Below are positions 45,878 through 55,672 of a stretch of DNA of 64,000 nt, one piece after another. How positions within the stretch are numbered: the stretch's first letter is position 1; each line of letters begins with the position of its first letter. The stretch spans positions 1-64,000 of the forward strand of contig CAYUVK010000010.1 of NCBI GenBank assembly GCA_964448105.1, read 5' to 3'. The notes below the pieces were generated by a model. The model was not told the origin of the DNA and did not search any database. It saw only the letters and a program-made list of their open reading frames with translations. The stretch comes from CAVQBP01 sp964448105. GTDB taxonomy: Bacteria; Bacteroidota; Ignavibacteria; Ignavibacteriales; Ignavibacteriaceae. The translations under genes were made by a program, and so were the position numbers.

Positions 45878-47269
45878 ATGAAAACCAGAATACTACTGTT
45901 TACATCTCTTCTTCTTTTTTCCTTTGGCTGCAAAGAAACAATAATTGAGTCTCAACCAGAAATTCCGAAAGAGTTTACAAATGATCTTTTACATGCTGAT
46001 CTTGTAGGTAAGGTTATTCCAAAGGATAGTAAAGCTATTGTGATCGTAAGCCAAGTTGAACCAATTGATTCTGTTGAAATTAGCCCTGTTGACGGATCAT
46101 TTGCTTTCCGTGACTTGAGAAAAGGTAATTATGATATAACAATTCGCGCAGATAATTACCGGATTTATTCTAACAAAAACTATATGCTTGATGGCGGGAG
46201 TATTATATATTTAGGTGATATAGAACTTTCAACTGTTCCCGATCTTATTGAATCATTTTATCCTGACGACAACGGGGAGATTGTTTATGATTGGAGGTAT
46301 GGTAGAATTACTGTTTCGATTCTCTTTACTACACCTATGGATAGAGAGAGCGTAGAAAAAGCATTCACAGTTGATCCGCCGGTTGAAGGAATTTTTAACT
46401 GGGGAAATTATACTGAATCTCCTATGTATGGATTATTTTCCGATAGAGCAAGCGGTTATAATTTGGGGGCTACCATAACAACATTTAGTAAAATAACATC
46501 TGTGTCGTATGCTTTTGCAAAAAAAGATTCTTATCCGGATAAAGAATATAAAATAACAATTGGTACAACAGCAAAAGATACTGCCGGTAATTTCCTTCGT
46601 TTTCCTTTTAAATTTAGTTTTAAAACTGTTCAATCTTATACAACATATAACGGCATTATGACTGACCCCGTACATGGTGATATTAATGTTTCGCCTTTAG
46701 ATTACAGTTACAGCGGCATAACCATTACTTTTCCAAGAAGGATGGATAAGACATCTGTCGAAACATTAACTCAAGTAACACCCCAGATGAATATAACATT
46801 TCTGTGGCCCGAAGAGAATGTTTTGAGAATTTATACAGGCGGACCATTCTTATCTGATTCTACAATTACTGTTTTAATTGACAAATCGGCCAAAGGTAAA
46901 GATGGTGTAGAAATAGGGCAAGATTTTAGTTTTTCATTTAGAACGGCAGCATTAAATGTAAGCAGTACTTCTCCGTCGAATGGACAGTTATTCGTTACTC
47001 CAACCGCACCAATTCAGATTAACTTCAATAATTATGTTACTCTTTCTTCTGCAAATGCAGCAATAACTATATCACCGCAAGCAAGCGGTACTTTTAAATT
47101 CGGCGGATATTATCCATATGAGCAGATGAACCAGGTAGAATTTACACCTAGTTCAGCACTTAAAGCAAATACAAAATATACGGTAACAATTTCGCCAAAT
47201 ATTACAGATATGCACGGAAATAATATGAAATCTTCATATTCATTTTCATTTTTAACAAGACCTAATTAA
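45878..47269 (+). CDS. Lipoprotein with carboxypeptidase-regulatory-like and Ig-like (Big_5) domains
   Basis: 463 aa. The lipobox FSFGC (C18) ends the signal peptide. Residues about 45-110 form a regulatory-like beta domain (GNYDITIRADNYRIYSN). Three repeats of the Big_5 Ig-like type follow (PDREYKITIGTTAKDTAGN-like, DSTITVLIDKSAKGKDG, ANTKYTVTISPNITDMHGN). It is an outer-membrane or surface scaffold, 31 nt after the T9SS gene and ending at a strong terminator, so it belongs to the same unit. Confidence 0.78.
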   Translation: MKTRILLFTSLLLFSFGCKETIIESQPEIPKEFTNDLLHADLVGKVIPKDSKAIVIVSQVEPIDSVEISPVDGSFAFRDLRKGNYDITIRADNYRIYSNKNYMLDGGSIIYLGDIELSTVPDLIESFYPDDNGEIVYDWRYGRITVSILFTTPMDRESVEKAFTVDPPVEGIFNWGNYTESPMYGLFSDRASGYNLGATITTFSKITSVSYAFAKKDSYPDKEYKITIGTTAKDTAGNFLRFPFKFSFKTVQSYTTYNGIMTDPVHGDINVSPLDYSYSGITITFPRRMDKTSVETLTQVTPQMNITFLWPEENVLRIYTGGPFLSDSTITVLIDKSAKGKDGVEIGQDFSFSFRTAALNVSSTSPSNGQLFVTPTAPIQINFNNYVTLSSANAAITISPQASGTFKFGGYYPYEQMNQVEFTPSSALKANTKYTVTISPNITDMHGNNMKSSYSFSFLTRPN

Positions 47270-47326
47270 CAGGTGATAAATTAGAAGTGTTAAAGAATGC
47301 AAGTTATGAAATTTTGTAATTTTCCC

Positions 47327-47352
47327 GGGACAGGCTTTAACCTGTCCCTTTT
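47327..47352 (+). terminator. Rho-independent terminator
   Basis: GGGACAGG (47327-47334), loop CTTTAA, CCTGTCCC (47341-47348), then TTTT. A perfect 8-bp GC-rich stem, 58 nt after the lipoprotein stop. It also lies 8 nt before the end of the convergent gene, and may serve both. Confidence 0.85.
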
Positions 47353-47359
47353 AAAAAAA

Positions 47360-47806
47360 TTATAATATATTTTCCAAAATCTGGACTACACTCCCCACAC
47401 ATTTTTTACATACAGAATTAAACAGATCATTCTCTCTAAAATATAGCTGTCCTTCTTCAGTAGTCAAATCGCATCCATCGAGTAATTGCTTGCAAACGAA
47501 ACTACCATGCTTTTCTTGAAATTTATCCATTAATTCTTTTGTTTTTGCATATGTTTTTTCAGTTGCAGTTTTATCATCATTTTCGCCCCTGCCGTACTTG
47601 GCGCCAATAGCAATAATGCCTCCGGTAACAGCTCCGCAGACTTCCCCTCTTCTTCCCATCCCTGCTCCAAATCCGCAGGCCATTTTTAATGCAGTATTGC
47701 CGTCGATATTGATATAATCTTTAAATGAATATAGAACTGCTTGCGCACAGTTATAACCGGATGTAAATTTCTGTATTGCCGTCTCGATTTTATTTTCCAT
47801 AATCAT
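47360..47806 (-). CDS. C_GCAxxG_C_C family protein
   Basis: 148 aa. The family signature shows at YNCAQAVLYSF (C20), then ACGFGAGMGRRGEVCGAVTGG (C44 and C57), with later cysteines (VCKQLLDGC, VCKKC). It is likely a redox or metal protein; the conserved cysteines suggest a disulfide or cluster. The role is unknown. The alternative start is the ATG two codons in. It is convergent with the T9SS-lipoprotein unit. Confidence 0.8.
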   Translation of the reverse strand: MIMENKIETAIQKFTSGYNCAQAVLYSFKDYINIDGNTALKMACGFGAGMGRRGEVCGAVTGGIIAIGAKYGRGENDDKTATEKTYAKTKELMDKFQEKHGSFVCKQLLDGCDLTTEEGQLYFRENDLFNSVCKKCVGSVVQILENIL

Positions 47807-47860
47807 CCCAATTTTATTACTTGATTAAATTTCTATTATCCTAAAAGGAAGTACAGATTT

Positions 47861-49699
47861 CTATGGTTTGTTTTTCTCCATACCGGTGAAATACATTCCT
47901 TCAATTAAATAAGCATAGCGTTCTTCAACAAATTTCCTTTTTATTTTCAAACTTGGTGTTATTTCGCCGGATTCAATAGTAAAAGGTTTATCTAAAATGG
48001 AAAACTTTCTAACACGTTCATAGTTGGCAAGTTTTTTTTGAATTGAAGAAATTTCTTTATCCAATAAATTATAAATTTCATTTTTGCCGATAAGATCTTC
48101 TATATCCAAATAAGTAATTTTATGTGAATCAGCATATTCTTGTATTGATTCAAAATCAGGTACTATTAAGGCGCTTAAAAACATTCGATGGTTGCCAATC
48201 AACACAAATTGATCAATATATTTGCTTGTTAAAAAAAGATTCTCTATCGGAGCCGGGGCAATATATTTTCCACTGGAAGTTTTAAATAAATGTTTTTTCC
48301 GGTCCGTTATCATTAAGAAGCCGTCCGAATCAAAAACTCCAATATCTCCCGTATGAAGCCAGCCGTTCTTGATTACCTCATTAGTTTCATTTTTATTTTT
48401 GAAGTATCCAGACATTACGTTCGGTCCCTTTACAAGTATTTCACCATCGGCAGCAATTTTAACCTGCACACCAGGCATGACTTTCCCAACCGTTCCGAAT
48501 TTATAATCATCTAATCTATTAGCGGCAATAACAGGTGAAGATTCAGTCAAGCCATAACCTTCTAAAATCAAAATACCGATAGCTTCAAAAAATTCTCCCA
48601 TTTCCCTGGAAAGAGCTGCTCCGCCGGAGACAAAAAATCTTAATCTTCCTCCCATTTTTTCTTTGAGTTTTGAAAATACAAGTTTTTCTGCAATTGCATG
48701 TTCAATTTTCAATTTAAGCGGAATATTATTTTCTTTTTTAAATTGGGAATATTTTTTACCTACTTCTATAGCCCAATAAAATATCTTCTGTTTAGATACA
48801 GGCTCCTTTTCAACATTTTTAATTATTTTACTGTAAATACGTTCAAATAATCTTGGAACTGTTGTAATAATTGTCGGCTTTACTTCAATAATGTTTTGTG
48901 AAATCAATTCTATACTTTCAGCATAGTAAATAGAACCGGCGCAGGCAAAACCGGTATAGTATCCACCCATTCTCTCAAATATATGACATAGCGGAAGAAA
49001 TGATAGGAAAACATCGTCCGATGAAATTGGAATTGAATCCAACGCAGAATGAACATTTGAAATGATGTTTTTGTTTGTAAGCATTACTCCTTTAGGTTCA
49101 CCGGTTGTGCCGGAAGTATATATTATTGTACAAAGATCATTTTCATCAGCTAATTTTATATTTTCCTTAAAGAGATCCCTGTTATTACTTTTTAATTTTT
49201 TACCCATTTCCTGAACTTCTTTAAAAGAATAAACATTGGAAATGTTATTGTCTTCAATATCCTTTTCATTAAAAACAATAATAAATTTTATTTTTTTACA
49301 ATTACTCCAAATTTTTAATACTTTGTTTAATTGAAATTTATTTGAAACAATAATTCCCACTGAATCGGAATTGTTCAAAATAAATTCTTCCGAATCGGTA
49401 GTTAATGAAGGATAAATAGGAACATCTATTCCGCCCAATCCTAAAATTGCCATATCGGAATAAACCCATTCCGGACGGTTCTCGGAACTTATGGCAATTT
49501 TATCCCCTCTTTTAATTCTAAGCGAAGATAAACCAAAAGCGAAATTTTCGGTTTGTTCTTCGAATTCTTTGAATGATATACCCCGGTACTTACCTTCTTC
49601 TTTTACATACATTAGAAATTTTCCAGGTACATTCCCAAATTCAGTTGTTAAATAACTAAAAAGCTCAGGTATGGTTCTAAACGGTTTTAAAGACGGCAT
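47861..49699 (-). CDS. Long-chain-fatty-acid-CoA ligase (AMP-binding)
   Basis: 612 aa. The P-loop TIIYTSGTTGEPKG (191-204) and the later GYGLTESSP and WLHTGDIG segments are standard for ANL-family acyl-CoA ligases; GKYIAPAPIENLF is the hinge region. It activates fatty acids with ATP and CoA for lipid synthesis or breakdown. There is no signal peptide. It stands alone, 54 nt upstream of the C_GCAxxG gene in the same direction. Confidence 0.9.
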   Translation of the reverse strand: MPSLKPFRTIPELFSYLTTEFGNVPGKFLMYVKEEGKYRGISFKEFEEQTENFAFGLSSLRIKRGDKIAISSENRPEWVYSDMAILGLGGIDVPIYPSLTTDSEEFILNNSDSVGIIVSNKFQLNKVLKIWSNCKKIKFIIVFNEKDIEDNNISNVYSFKEVQEMGKKLKSNNRDLFKENIKLADENDLCTIIYTSGTTGEPKGVMLTNKNIISNVHSALDSIPISSDDVFLSFLPLCHIFERMGGYYTGFACAGSIYYAESIELISQNIIEVKPTIITTVPRLFERIYSKIIKNVEKEPVSKQKIFYWAIEVGKKYSQFKKENNIPLKLKIEHAIAEKLVFSKLKEKMGGRLRFFVSGGAALSREMGEFFEAIGILILEGYGLTESSPVIAANRLDDYKFGTVGKVMPGVQVKIAADGEILVKGPNVMSGYFKNKNETNEVIKNGWLHTGDIGVFDSDGFLMITDRKKHLFKTSSGKYIAPAPIENLFLTSKYIDQFVLIGNHRMFLSALIVPDFESIQEYADSHKITYLDIEDLIGKNEIYNLLDKEISSIQKKLANYERVRKFSILDKPFTIESGEITPSLKIKRKFVEERYAYLIEGMYFTGMEKNKP

Positions 49700-50047
49700 T
49701 TATTTCCCTTAAATAATAAGTGAAAATAATTTCGATTATTTATAAATGCAAGGGGTAGTAATGGAAAATGGTAGATTGAAAATGGAAAATGGAAAATGTT
49801 AATTGGGGATCTTGAGCTTAAACTTACTCATGAACTTCCTTTGCTCCTTGTAGATAGTTTGATTCTCTTTACCAAAAGCAGTAATTTTTGTTTAATTTTT
49901 TCAATATTTATCACTTTGTAGCACTGCTTAAAAACCAAAGTTTATTTGCAAATCTTATTTAATTTATTAAAGAATCTATGGTTGCTTTGTCAGGGTCAAA
50001 GATTGATAAATCAAAATTTTGTAACAAATTGAATTGGAGTTTTTATA
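49700..50047. other. Divergent intergenic region with A-rich repeat and small dyads
   Basis: 348 nt between the acyl-CoA ligase (minus) and pruA (plus). The stretch 49759-49800 repeats ATGGAAA-type words. Two dyads lie before pruA: CTTTG-TCAGGGT-CAAAG (49985-50001) and TTTGT-A-ACAAA (50018-50028). Their role is unknown. No gene seen. Confidence 0.4.
49985..50001 (+). promoter_or_regulatory. Possible operator dyad upstream of pruA
   Basis: CTTTG and CAAAG arms flank TCAGGGT, 47 nt before the pruA ATG, where a regulator could act. A second dyad, TTTGTAACAAA, lies at 50018-50028. Short dyads are common by chance in AT-rich DNA. Confidence 0.2.
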
Positions 50048-51679
50048 ATGTCTAATGCATATTTTAAAGTACCAAATCCTATTAACGAACCTATAAAATT
50101 ATATAAACCGGGCAGCCCCGAAAGGATTGAACTAAAAAAGAAATTATCCGGATTAAAATCCAAACAAATTGAGGTGCCTTTAATTATTGGTGGTGAAGAG
50201 ATAAAAACAGGCAGCACCGAGGAAATGAGAATACCGCACGAGCTCAATCATATTTTAGGAGTATATCATAAAGCTGGCAAAAAAGAAGTAGATATGGCTA
50301 TTGAAGCTGCGCTTGAAGCACGAAAAGAATGGGCTGAAATGCCGTGGGAACAAAGAGTATCTATTTTTCTTAAAATGGCTGATTTGCTAGCCGGTTCATG
50401 GAGAGCAACATTAAACGCTTCTACGATGCTCGGGCAATCCAAAGTTGTTCATCAAGCTGAAATAGATTCGGCTTGTGAATTAATTGATTTCTGGAGATTT
50501 AATTCTTACTATATGACCCAGCTAATGGCTGAACAACCATATTCACCTTACGGAATGTGGAATCGTCTGGAATACAGACCGCTGGAGGGCTTTGTTTTTG
50601 CTGTAACACCATTTAATTTTACCTCTATTGCAGGTAATCTGCCAACGGCACCTGCAATTGTTGGAAATGTTGTTTTATGGAAACCAGCTTCAAGTGCCGT
50701 ATATTCTGCATATCATTTAATGAAATTATTTGAAGCAGCCGGTTTACCTAAAGGCGTAATAAATTTTGTTCCTGGTTCAGGTGGACAGGTTGGCATGCCT
50801 GCAATGAGCAGCCCGCATTTAGCCGGAATTCATTTCACCGGCTCTACGGCCGTATTTCAAGGTATGTGGAAAACTGTTTCCGATAATTTAAATAAAATGA
50901 AATACTATCCGAGAATAGTCGGTGAAACCGGTGGCAAAGATTTTATTTTTGCACACAACTCAGCAGATGTAGATGCATTGGCTGTTGCAGTAATTAGGGG
51001 TGCTTTTGAATACCAGGGGCAAAAGTGTTCTGCGGCATCACGAATGTATATTCCCAAATCGATTTGGAAAGAATTTAAAGAAAAATATGTTGCTGAAATA
51101 AAGAAAATTAAAATGGGAAATGTAGAAGACTTTACTAATTTTATGTCTGCGGTTATAGATAAAGGAGCATTCAAATCAATAACCGAGTATATAAATTTTG
51201 CAAAGAATTCTAAAGAAGCTGAAATTATTACCGGCGGCAGTTTTGATGATTCAAAAGGGTATTTTATTGAACCGACAACAATTGTAACTTCAAATCCTAA
51301 ATTTAAAACAATGGAAGAAGAAATTTTTGGTCCGGTGTTAACAATTTATGTTTATGAAGATGAAAAATTTGATGAAGCTTTGGAACTTTGTGATTCCACT
51401 TCACCGTATGCACTTACAGGTGCAGTTTGGGCTCAGGATAGAAAAGCAATCCTAAAAATGTCCGATAAACTTAAAAATGCATCTGGTAATTTTTATATTA
51501 ATGATAAACCGACTGCTGCGGTTGTGGGTCAGCAGCCATTTGGAGGAGGCAGGGCATCCGGAACAAATGATAAAGCAGGAAGCGGTTTAAATATTATGAG
51601 ATGGATGACAGTCAGGACAATAAAAGAAACATTTGAACCGCCTAAAGATTGGCGTTACCCGTTCATGAGTGAAGAATAG
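50048..51679 (+). CDS. pruA: L-glutamate gamma-semialdehyde (1-pyrroline-5-carboxylate) dehydrogenase
   Basis: 543 aa, matching the stand-alone ALDH4-type enzyme. Catalytic C327 lies in YQGQKCSAASR, the general base E293 in VGETGGKDF, and VTPFNFTSI with GNLPTAPA forms the NAD site. It oxidises glutamate semialdehyde to glutamate in proline breakdown. There is no fused proline dehydrogenase domain and no putA/prodh gene nearby. sucC follows after 80 nt. Confidence 0.93.
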   Translation: MSNAYFKVPNPINEPIKLYKPGSPERIELKKKLSGLKSKQIEVPLIIGGEEIKTGSTEEMRIPHELNHILGVYHKAGKKEVDMAIEAALEARKEWAEMPWEQRVSIFLKMADLLAGSWRATLNASTMLGQSKVVHQAEIDSACELIDFWRFNSYYMTQLMAEQPYSPYGMWNRLEYRPLEGFVFAVTPFNFTSIAGNLPTAPAIVGNVVLWKPASSAVYSAYHLMKLFEAAGLPKGVINFVPGSGGQVGMPAMSSPHLAGIHFTGSTAVFQGMWKTVSDNLNKMKYYPRIVGETGGKDFIFAHNSADVDALAVAVIRGAFEYQGQKCSAASRMYIPKSIWKEFKEKYVAEIKKIKMGNVEDFTNFMSAVIDKGAFKSITEYINFAKNSKEAEIITGGSFDDSKGYFIEPTTIVTSNPKFKTMEEEIFGPVLTIYVYEDEKFDEALELCDSTSPYALTGAVWAQDRKAILKMSDKLKNASGNFYINDKPTAAVVGQQPFGGGRASGTNDKAGSGLNIMRWMTVRTIKETFEPPKDWRYPFMSEE

Positions 51680-51759
51680 CAGTAGTTTTATTGATTGTAC
51701 ATAAATTCATTTAGCAAAATTTTAATAATATTTATTAATTATATAATAGTAGGGTCAAA

Positions 51760-52974
51760 ATGAAGATTCATGAATATCAGGCAAAAGAAATTCTTAAGCG
51801 ATATAATGTCCCCGTACAGGATGGTATTGCAGTAAAAGAATTATCGGAAGTTGATGGAGCACTTTCCGAATTGCAATCTAGAGGTATAAATCAATATGTA
51901 GTAAAATCTCAAATACATGCGGGAGGTAGGGGGAAAGGTAAACTGTATAATCCAAAAAATCCGGATGAATTAATTCTTGAAGGCGGAGTAAAATTTATTA
52001 CATCTCCTGAAAAAATTAAGGAATTGTCAGGGAAAATGCTTGGAAATCTTTTAGTTACTCATCAAACCGGCAAAGAAGGAAAAATTGTCAAAACTCTCTT
52101 TATTGCTGAAGGTCTGGATTTTAAGAAAGAATTTTACCTGAGTACTCTCTTAGATAGATCGGTATCGATGAATGTAATTATGGCTTCAAAAGAGGGAGGA
52201 GTCGAAATTGAAAAAGTTGCAGCTGAAACTCCGGAAAAAATTATAAAAGAATGGGTTGAGCCTTCGGTTGGACTGCAGTCTTATCAAGCTAGAAAATTAG
52301 CTTTTTCTCTCGGTCTTGAAGGTAATGTGTTTAAAAACTTTGTGAAATTTATTTCAGTACTTTACAAAGCTTATTTAGAGACTGATGCATCCCTTCTTGA
52401 GATTAATCCTTTAGTTATTACTAACGATGACCGTGTTGTGGCTCTTGATGCAAAAATGAATTTTGATGATAATGCTTTATACCGTCATAAAGATATAGCA
52501 GACTTTCGCGATTTTGATGAAGAGGATGTTCTTGAAATAGAAGCTTCGAAATATAATTTAAATTATATAAAGCTCGATGGAAACGTTGGATGTATGGTAA
52601 ACGGGGCAGGCCTTGCAATGGCGACAATGGATATTATTAAATTAGCCGGTGGAGAACCTGCTAACTTTTTAGATGTCGGCGGCGGAGCAAACAAAACTAC
52701 AGTTGCTAACGGATTTAAAATTATTCTTTCAGACCCAAATGTAAAAGCTATTTTGATAAATATTTTTGGCGGTATCGTAAGATGCGACAGAGTAGCGCAA
52801 GGCGTAATTGATGCAACGAAAGAAATGGATGTAACTGTTCCAGTGGTAGTTAGATTAGAAGGAACAAATGCAAAAGAAGCAGGTGAAATGTTAAACAATT
52901 CCGGTTTAAATTTTGAAGTAGCAGGTAGTTTAAAAGATGCTGCTGAAAAAGTTACTTCTGTTTTATCTAAATAA
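51760..52974 (+). CDS. sucC: Succinate-CoA ligase, beta subunit
   Basis: 404 aa, slightly longer than usual. An ATP-grasp domain (start MKIHEYQAKEILKRYNVP, with QIHAGGRGKGKL at 47-58) precedes the C-terminal ligase domain containing NIFGGIVRCDRVAQGVI. Together with the alpha subunit it makes ATP or GTP from succinyl-CoA in the TCA cycle. sucD is not next to it, which is unusual, so it must be elsewhere. pruA upstream also feeds this part of metabolism. Confidence 0.93.
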   Translation: MKIHEYQAKEILKRYNVPVQDGIAVKELSEVDGALSELQSRGINQYVVKSQIHAGGRGKGKLYNPKNPDELILEGGVKFITSPEKIKELSGKMLGNLLVTHQTGKEGKIVKTLFIAEGLDFKKEFYLSTLLDRSVSMNVIMASKEGGVEIEKVAAETPEKIIKEWVEPSVGLQSYQARKLAFSLGLEGNVFKNFVKFISVLYKAYLETDASLLEINPLVITNDDRVVALDAKMNFDDNALYRHKDIADFRDFDEEDVLEIEASKYNLNYIKLDGNVGCMVNGAGLAMATMDIIKLAGGEPANFLDVGGGANKTTVANGFKIILSDPNVKAILINIFGGIVRCDRVAQGVIDATKEMDVTVPVVVRLEGTNAKEAGEMLNNSGLNFEVAGSLKDAAEKVTSVLSK

Positions 52975-53156
52975 AAGAAAAATCTTCCTTTTATTATAAT
53001 TAATAAAGAAGAAAATTACGGCATTTTATTTGTTATCTATTAATTGAAGAAAAAAATATTTTTTTATTTGTCTAATTGAGTAACAATATCAACTTGCTTT
53101 TATATAGAATTAGTAATACATTTTTTTGAAGATAATTTCTAGTTTTTGGAGAATAG

Positions 53157-54572
53157 ATGGCTTATTTTGATTCTAATTTTAGTGGAGAAAGTTTTTTCAG
53201 CAATGATAAAAACATCGATTTGGAAATAGAAAAATATAAAGAACTTATTGAAGAGGGGAGTATTTATTCATGCATGGAAGCAATTGAAGATACAATTCAA
53301 GATTGCATTGATAATGAGAAATTTGAAGATGGATTGTATTTTGTTAATAAGCTGCTGGATGTTGCACCTTATAATTCCGAATTCTGGTTAAAAAAAGGTG
53401 CTTTATTAAACGGACTTTTTGATTTTGAAGAAGCCTTAGAATGTTACGATAAAGCTCTTTCCTTAAATCCCGGCGACTCTGAAATTCTAATTGATAAAGC
53501 AGAAGCTGAAGAGAGCCTTGGGTTATATAATCAAGCTAAAGAAACATTATTAAATGCCATAAATTTGGATCCGGGTAATGAAGAAGCTGTTTTTAGTCTC
53601 GGTTTGTTATACCAGAGGCAGGAAAATTATTTTGAGGCTATTAATTGTTTTTTAAAAACAATTAATATAGATAATGAATTTCCCGAAGCTTATTACGAAC
53701 TGGGTTTTTGTTATGAAAATTTAAATGAATATGAAAAGGCACTTAATACGTATGATAAATTTTTAGAACTTGAACCGTATAATGCAAGCGGGTGGTATAA
53801 TCGTGGTATCGTTCTTGTCAAATTGAATAAACTTGAAAAAGCAATCGATAGTTATGATCTTGCCGTAGCTATTAAAGATAATTTTACAGCTGCATGGTTT
53901 AACAGGGGAAATACCTTAGCAGATCTGGGGAGATTCCAGCAGGCTATAAGTAGCTTCAAAAAAGCAATAGAAATTGATAATCGTGATGAAGCTTCATATT
54001 ATAATATTGCTAACATTTACGAAGAAATGGGAGAGTTAGCAAATGCTATTACATTTTATACGGACGCAATTAAGATAAATGAAAATTATTATGAGGCTTA
54101 CCTTGCAAGAGGTTTTTGTTACGATTCTTTGGGAAAATTTCAGTTTGCACTAAGAGATTTCAATAAAGCAATTTCTTTATCACAAGATAGTGCCGATGCA
54201 TGGTATGCAAAAGCAGATTTGGAATATTCGCTCGGAAAATTGCAGGAAGCAATTCTTAGTTATAAAGCTGCAGTTAAAATTGCACCGGATAATTTTGAGA
54301 TATGGTTTAATCTTTCTGAAACTTACCTGGAAATGGGAGATTGGCTTGAAGCCCTTAAAGCATTTGATCATTGTATAAGAATTGATCCTAATGATGCTAC
54401 GTCATATTACGGGAAAGCTAAGGTAAACTTTATATTAAGCAGAACAAAAGAAGCTGTTGAATGTTTAAAAACTGCCTTTACTCTTGATCCGGCTATACGA
54501 GCTGAATTTGCAAAGGAATATCCCGAAATTAAATCGTCAAAACTATTCAAAAAGCTACTGGGCGAAACCTGA
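53157..54572 (+). CDS. TPR-repeat protein
   Basis: 471 aa, almost entirely tetratricopeptide repeats (about twelve 34-residue units from residue 60, such as FEEALECYDKALSLNP, YEKALNTYDKFLELEP, LEKAIDSYDLAVAI and FQQAISSFKKAIEID). The first 50 residues are acidic and not repetitive. There is no signal peptide, so it is a cytoplasmic scaffold. It is unrelated in detail to the tandem TPR pair at 24-27 kb. aroE follows after 42 nt. Confidence 0.85.
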   Translation: MAYFDSNFSGESFFSNDKNIDLEIEKYKELIEEGSIYSCMEAIEDTIQDCIDNEKFEDGLYFVNKLLDVAPYNSEFWLKKGALLNGLFDFEEALECYDKALSLNPGDSEILIDKAEAEESLGLYNQAKETLLNAINLDPGNEEAVFSLGLLYQRQENYFEAINCFLKTINIDNEFPEAYYELGFCYENLNEYEKALNTYDKFLELEPYNASGWYNRGIVLVKLNKLEKAIDSYDLAVAIKDNFTAAWFNRGNTLADLGRFQQAISSFKKAIEIDNRDEASYYNIANIYEEMGELANAITFYTDAIKINENYYEAYLARGFCYDSLGKFQFALRDFNKAISLSQDSADAWYAKADLEYSLGKLQEAILSYKAAVKIAPDNFEIWFNLSETYLEMGDWLEALKAFDHCIRIDPNDATSYYGKAKVNFILSRTKEAVECLKTAFTLDPAIRAEFAKEYPEIKSSKLFKKLLGET

Positions 54573-54614
54573 TTTAACATTATTTAATGCTTTTACTCTT
54601 TTCTATTAATTATT

Positions 54615-55487
54615 ATGAACGATTCATTTCATCTTAATACGCAAATTGTTGGACTTTTGGGGCATCCTATTAAGCACACATTTTCACCTTTTATTCATAA
54701 TATTGCTTTTGAAATTAAAAAGCTGGATTATATTTATCTTCCTTTTGATGTACCTCCTGCTAATTTAAAAAATGCTATAAAAGGAATTATAGCTCTCGGA
54801 GTTAAAGGCTTTAATGTAACCATTCCCCATAAAGAGAGCATGATAGAGTTCATGAATAATGTTTCTGAAGAAGCTTCGATTGTTGGTTCTATTAATACTG
54901 TTGTAAATGAAATGGGAAAATTAAACGGTTATAATACCGACGTTACCGGTATCCTCGAGACTTTAAATCCTTATAAGAAAGAAATTTCTGGTGAGACTGT
55001 CAGTGTAGTTGGTTCCGGGGGAGCAGCAAGAGCAGTTATTTATACTTTAATTCGTCATTTTAAACCTAAAAAGATTTTTTTGATAAATAGAACGGAACAG
55101 AGAGCCGAATCATTAAAAAATTATTTTAAAGCAAAGATGAAATTTGATAGCTTTTCAACAAAAGAACTATTCCCGCCAAATCTTGTAAAAATCTTTAATG
55201 ATTCTAAACTTATAGTAAACTCAACACCCATTGGTATGTATCCCGAAAGTGATGATTCTATTACCACATTAGAGGATTCATTTGCAAAAGGTCAGTTAAT
55301 TTTTGATCTTGTATATAATCCTCCTAAAACAAAACTTATGCAGATTGCCGAGAGTAAGGGAGCAATTACTCTAGACGGAGTAAATATGCTTGTTTATCAA
55401 GCAGCCGGTGCTTTTAAATTATGGACAGGAGAAGAACTTCCGATTGATAAGCTGCATAAGTCGCTTCAGCTTTATATTAATTCTTAA
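54615..55487 (+). CDS. aroE: Shikimate dehydrogenase
   Basis: 290 aa. LGHPIKHTFSPFIHN (15-29) binds shikimate, NVTIPHKE (67-74) gives catalytic K73, N94 and D109 are the other substrate residues, and GSGGAARA (133-140) is the NADP loop. It reduces 3-dehydroshikimate in aromatic amino-acid synthesis. It lies 42 nt after the TPR gene and may be co-transcribed. It is convergent with the aminotransferase gene across a mobile-looking repeat. Confidence 0.94.
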   Translation: MNDSFHLNTQIVGLLGHPIKHTFSPFIHNIAFEIKKLDYIYLPFDVPPANLKNAIKGIIALGVKGFNVTIPHKESMIEFMNNVSEEASIVGSINTVVNEMGKLNGYNTDVTGILETLNPYKKEISGETVSVVGSGGAARAVIYTLIRHFKPKKIFLINRTEQRAESLKNYFKAKMKFDSFSTKELFPPNLVKIFNDSKLIVNSTPIGMYPESDDSITTLEDSFAKGQLIFDLVYNPPKTKLMQIAESKGAITLDGVNMLVYQAAGAFKLWTGEELPIDKLHKSLQLYINS

Positions 55488-55500
55488 ATTAATTAAAAAA

Positions 55501-55627
55501 GGGGTTGACCCTAAAGTAAGAAAGTGTCATTTCGAGGGATCCCGATTAAATCAGGAAGAGAAATCTTTTCAAAACGAAAGATTTCTCCCTTCGGTCGAAA
55601 TGACAAAGGTACTTTTTGGACAGCCCC
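55501..55627. repeat. 127-bp MITE-like nested palindrome
   Basis: There are three nested inverted repeats. The outermost is imperfect: GGGGTTGACC... (55501-55520) against the complement of 55608-55627 (14 of the first 18 bases match), so the element runs GGGG to CCCC. Next are perfect 11-bp arms TGTCATTTCGA (55525-55535) / TCGAAATGACA (55595-55605), then GAGAAATCTTT (55558-55568) / AAAGATTTCTC (55577-55587) around an 8-nt loop. It has no coding capacity. It lies between the 3' ends of two convergent genes, as dispersed non-autonomous elements often do. No target-site duplication is obvious. Confidence 0.7.
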
Positions 55628-55672
55628 ACAGCACATACAGGTAACTCAATATAATTATAAAAAGGAGAGTTA

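Noticed and set aside
49759..49800. ATGGAAAATGG-type repeats as a CRISPR or minisatellite
   Set aside because: Units are short, imperfect and without spacers; likely simple A/G-rich sequence.
51760..52974. Expected sucD next to sucC
   Set aside because: No alpha-subunit sequence is seen on either side; recorded as absent, not as a broken gene.
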